From Treponema sp. (GTDB lineage: Bacteria; Spirochaetota; Spirochaetia; Treponematales; Breznakiellaceae), in assembly GCA_031264395.1 (NCBI GenBank), contig JAISEB010000256.1, positions 1 to 6,318 of the forward strand: a DNA stretch of 6,318 nucleotides. The letters run 5' to 3'. The notes beneath the pieces were generated by a model. That model searched no databases, had not been told where the DNA came from, and saw nothing but the letters and a program-made list of their open reading frames with translations. The first letter of the stretch is position 1. Every line of letters begins with the position of its first letter. The position numbers and the translations under genes were made by a program. Positions 5,845 to 6,318 of the stretch are shown here, piece after piece.

Positions 5845-6318
5845 CTATAAATCTTCCAGAGGATCGTCGCCGTTCATGAGTTCGGGAATTGTGTAGACCA
5901 GCGTCCCCGATTTGCGGACGCGCAGTTCGGCGAACCCTTTGGAAACCATGGCGTCAAGATCCCGTTTTGCCTCTTCCAGGGGAATGTCCGCTTCAAGGGC
6001 CACGTCGGCGGCGGAAAGCGTGCCGCCCTTGTCCTTTGCCAGTTTGAGGATGATCCTTTCAACGCTTTCCTTTTTCCCGATTATGCGCGCCTGTCCGTCG
6101 CTGGCGTAACGCCAGCTTTGCCGTCCTCCGTCCCTGCCGTTCATGTCCCCGTAAATGGCGTTCCTGATGTTGGCCTCCCGGACCTGGCCCGAAAGCGTGA
6201 AGAAGTCGTAGATGGACCCGATACCGCAAAGCCCGGCGGTGCATGTCCAGAGTATTCCCGTGGGAATTTTCCCCAGGTAATAACGGTGAAAGCCAAGCGC
6301 GCCGAAACCGGAAAGAAA
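5845..6318 (-). CDS. TM2-domain membrane protein with winged-helix-like C-terminus (5' end missing)
   Basis: The reading frame is open to the right edge, so the gene begins outside the window; 157 residues are visible. Fragment residues 1-42 form a TM2 domain: FGALGFHRYYLGK (5-17), then PTGILW and GLCGIGSIYDFFTL (29-42), giving two hydrophobic segments around a short turn with the family H-R-Y/F-Y-L-G-K signature. The following VREANIRNAIYG (46-57) is a helix often seen after TM2 in treponeme proteins, as I recall. Residues about 80-147 (KESVERIILKLAKDKGG, then LSAADVALEADIPLEEAKRD, ending ELRVRKSGTLVYTIPEL) have the helix-turn-helix plus wing pattern of a winged-helix fold. An ATG at 6144 is inside the gene and should not be taken as the start, since the TM2 match lies upstream of it. 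The gene converges on mutS2, with 48 bp between the stops. Exact role unknown; TM2 proteins are rarely characterised. Confidence 0.8.
   Translation of the reverse strand, partial: FLSGFGALGFHRYYLGKIPTGILWTCTAGLCGIGSIYDFFTLSGQVREANIRNAIYGDMNGRDGGRQSWRYASDGQARIIGKKESVERIILKLAKDKGGTLSAADVALEADIPLEEAKRDLDAMVSKGFAELRVRKSGTLVYTIPELMNGDDPLEDL

Noticed and set aside
6059..6244. A short minus-strand open frame starting at 6244
   Set aside because: It overlaps the TM2 gene in another frame; its Arg/His/Gly-rich translation has no motif, while the TM2 frame shows a clear family signature through the same bases.

Overview
The window looks like ordinary, gene-dense chromosome from a spirochaete of the Treponema group. 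This is an inference from the protein style: an RsgA that begins MKGLVMRGS, a TM2 protein reading FGALGFHRYYLGKIPTGILW, and a GC-rich but CTT-heavy codon usage like that of termite-gut treponemes. No ribosomal RNA or tRNA is present to confirm it. I see no mobile element, CRISPR array, tRNA or rRNA, and no phage gene.

Layout. Positions 6-1236 hold a two-gene minus-strand unit, in which a pentapeptide-repeat protein with an N-terminal Cys/His motif is followed one base later by a metallo-beta-lactamase-fold hydrolase. Positions 1237-1283 form a short divergent control region. It carries a good sigma70-type promoter for the plus strand, placed so close to the start codon that the first mRNA is probably leaderless, and an inverted repeat that covers the start codon of the minus-strand unit. 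Positions 1284-5796 hold a tightly packed plus-strand operon: a small cysteine-rich zinc-ribbon-like protein, glutamate racemase (murI), the ribosome-assembly GTPase rsgA, and mutS2. These genes are separated by 1 bp or overlap by 4 bp and 8-11 bp. Positions 5845-6318 hold the 3' part of a convergent minus-strand gene for a TM2-domain membrane protein with a C-terminal winged-helix-like domain. Its start lies outside the window.

How the genes fit together. MurI supplies D-glutamate for peptidoglycan. RsgA acts in late 30S ribosome maturation. MutS2 is known from other bacteria both as a recombination suppressor and as a factor acting on collided ribosomes. The rsgA-mutS2 overlap therefore puts two ribosome-facing enzymes under one translational control. 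The small zinc-ribbon protein leads the operon and has no known function.

The points most worth a second look are residue-level departures in otherwise normal proteins (Asp to Asn in the MBL metal motif, Asp to Gly in the MutS2 Smr motif), the likely leaderless promoter, and the hairpin over the pentapeptide gene start. I did not find convincing evidence of a new multi-gene system.
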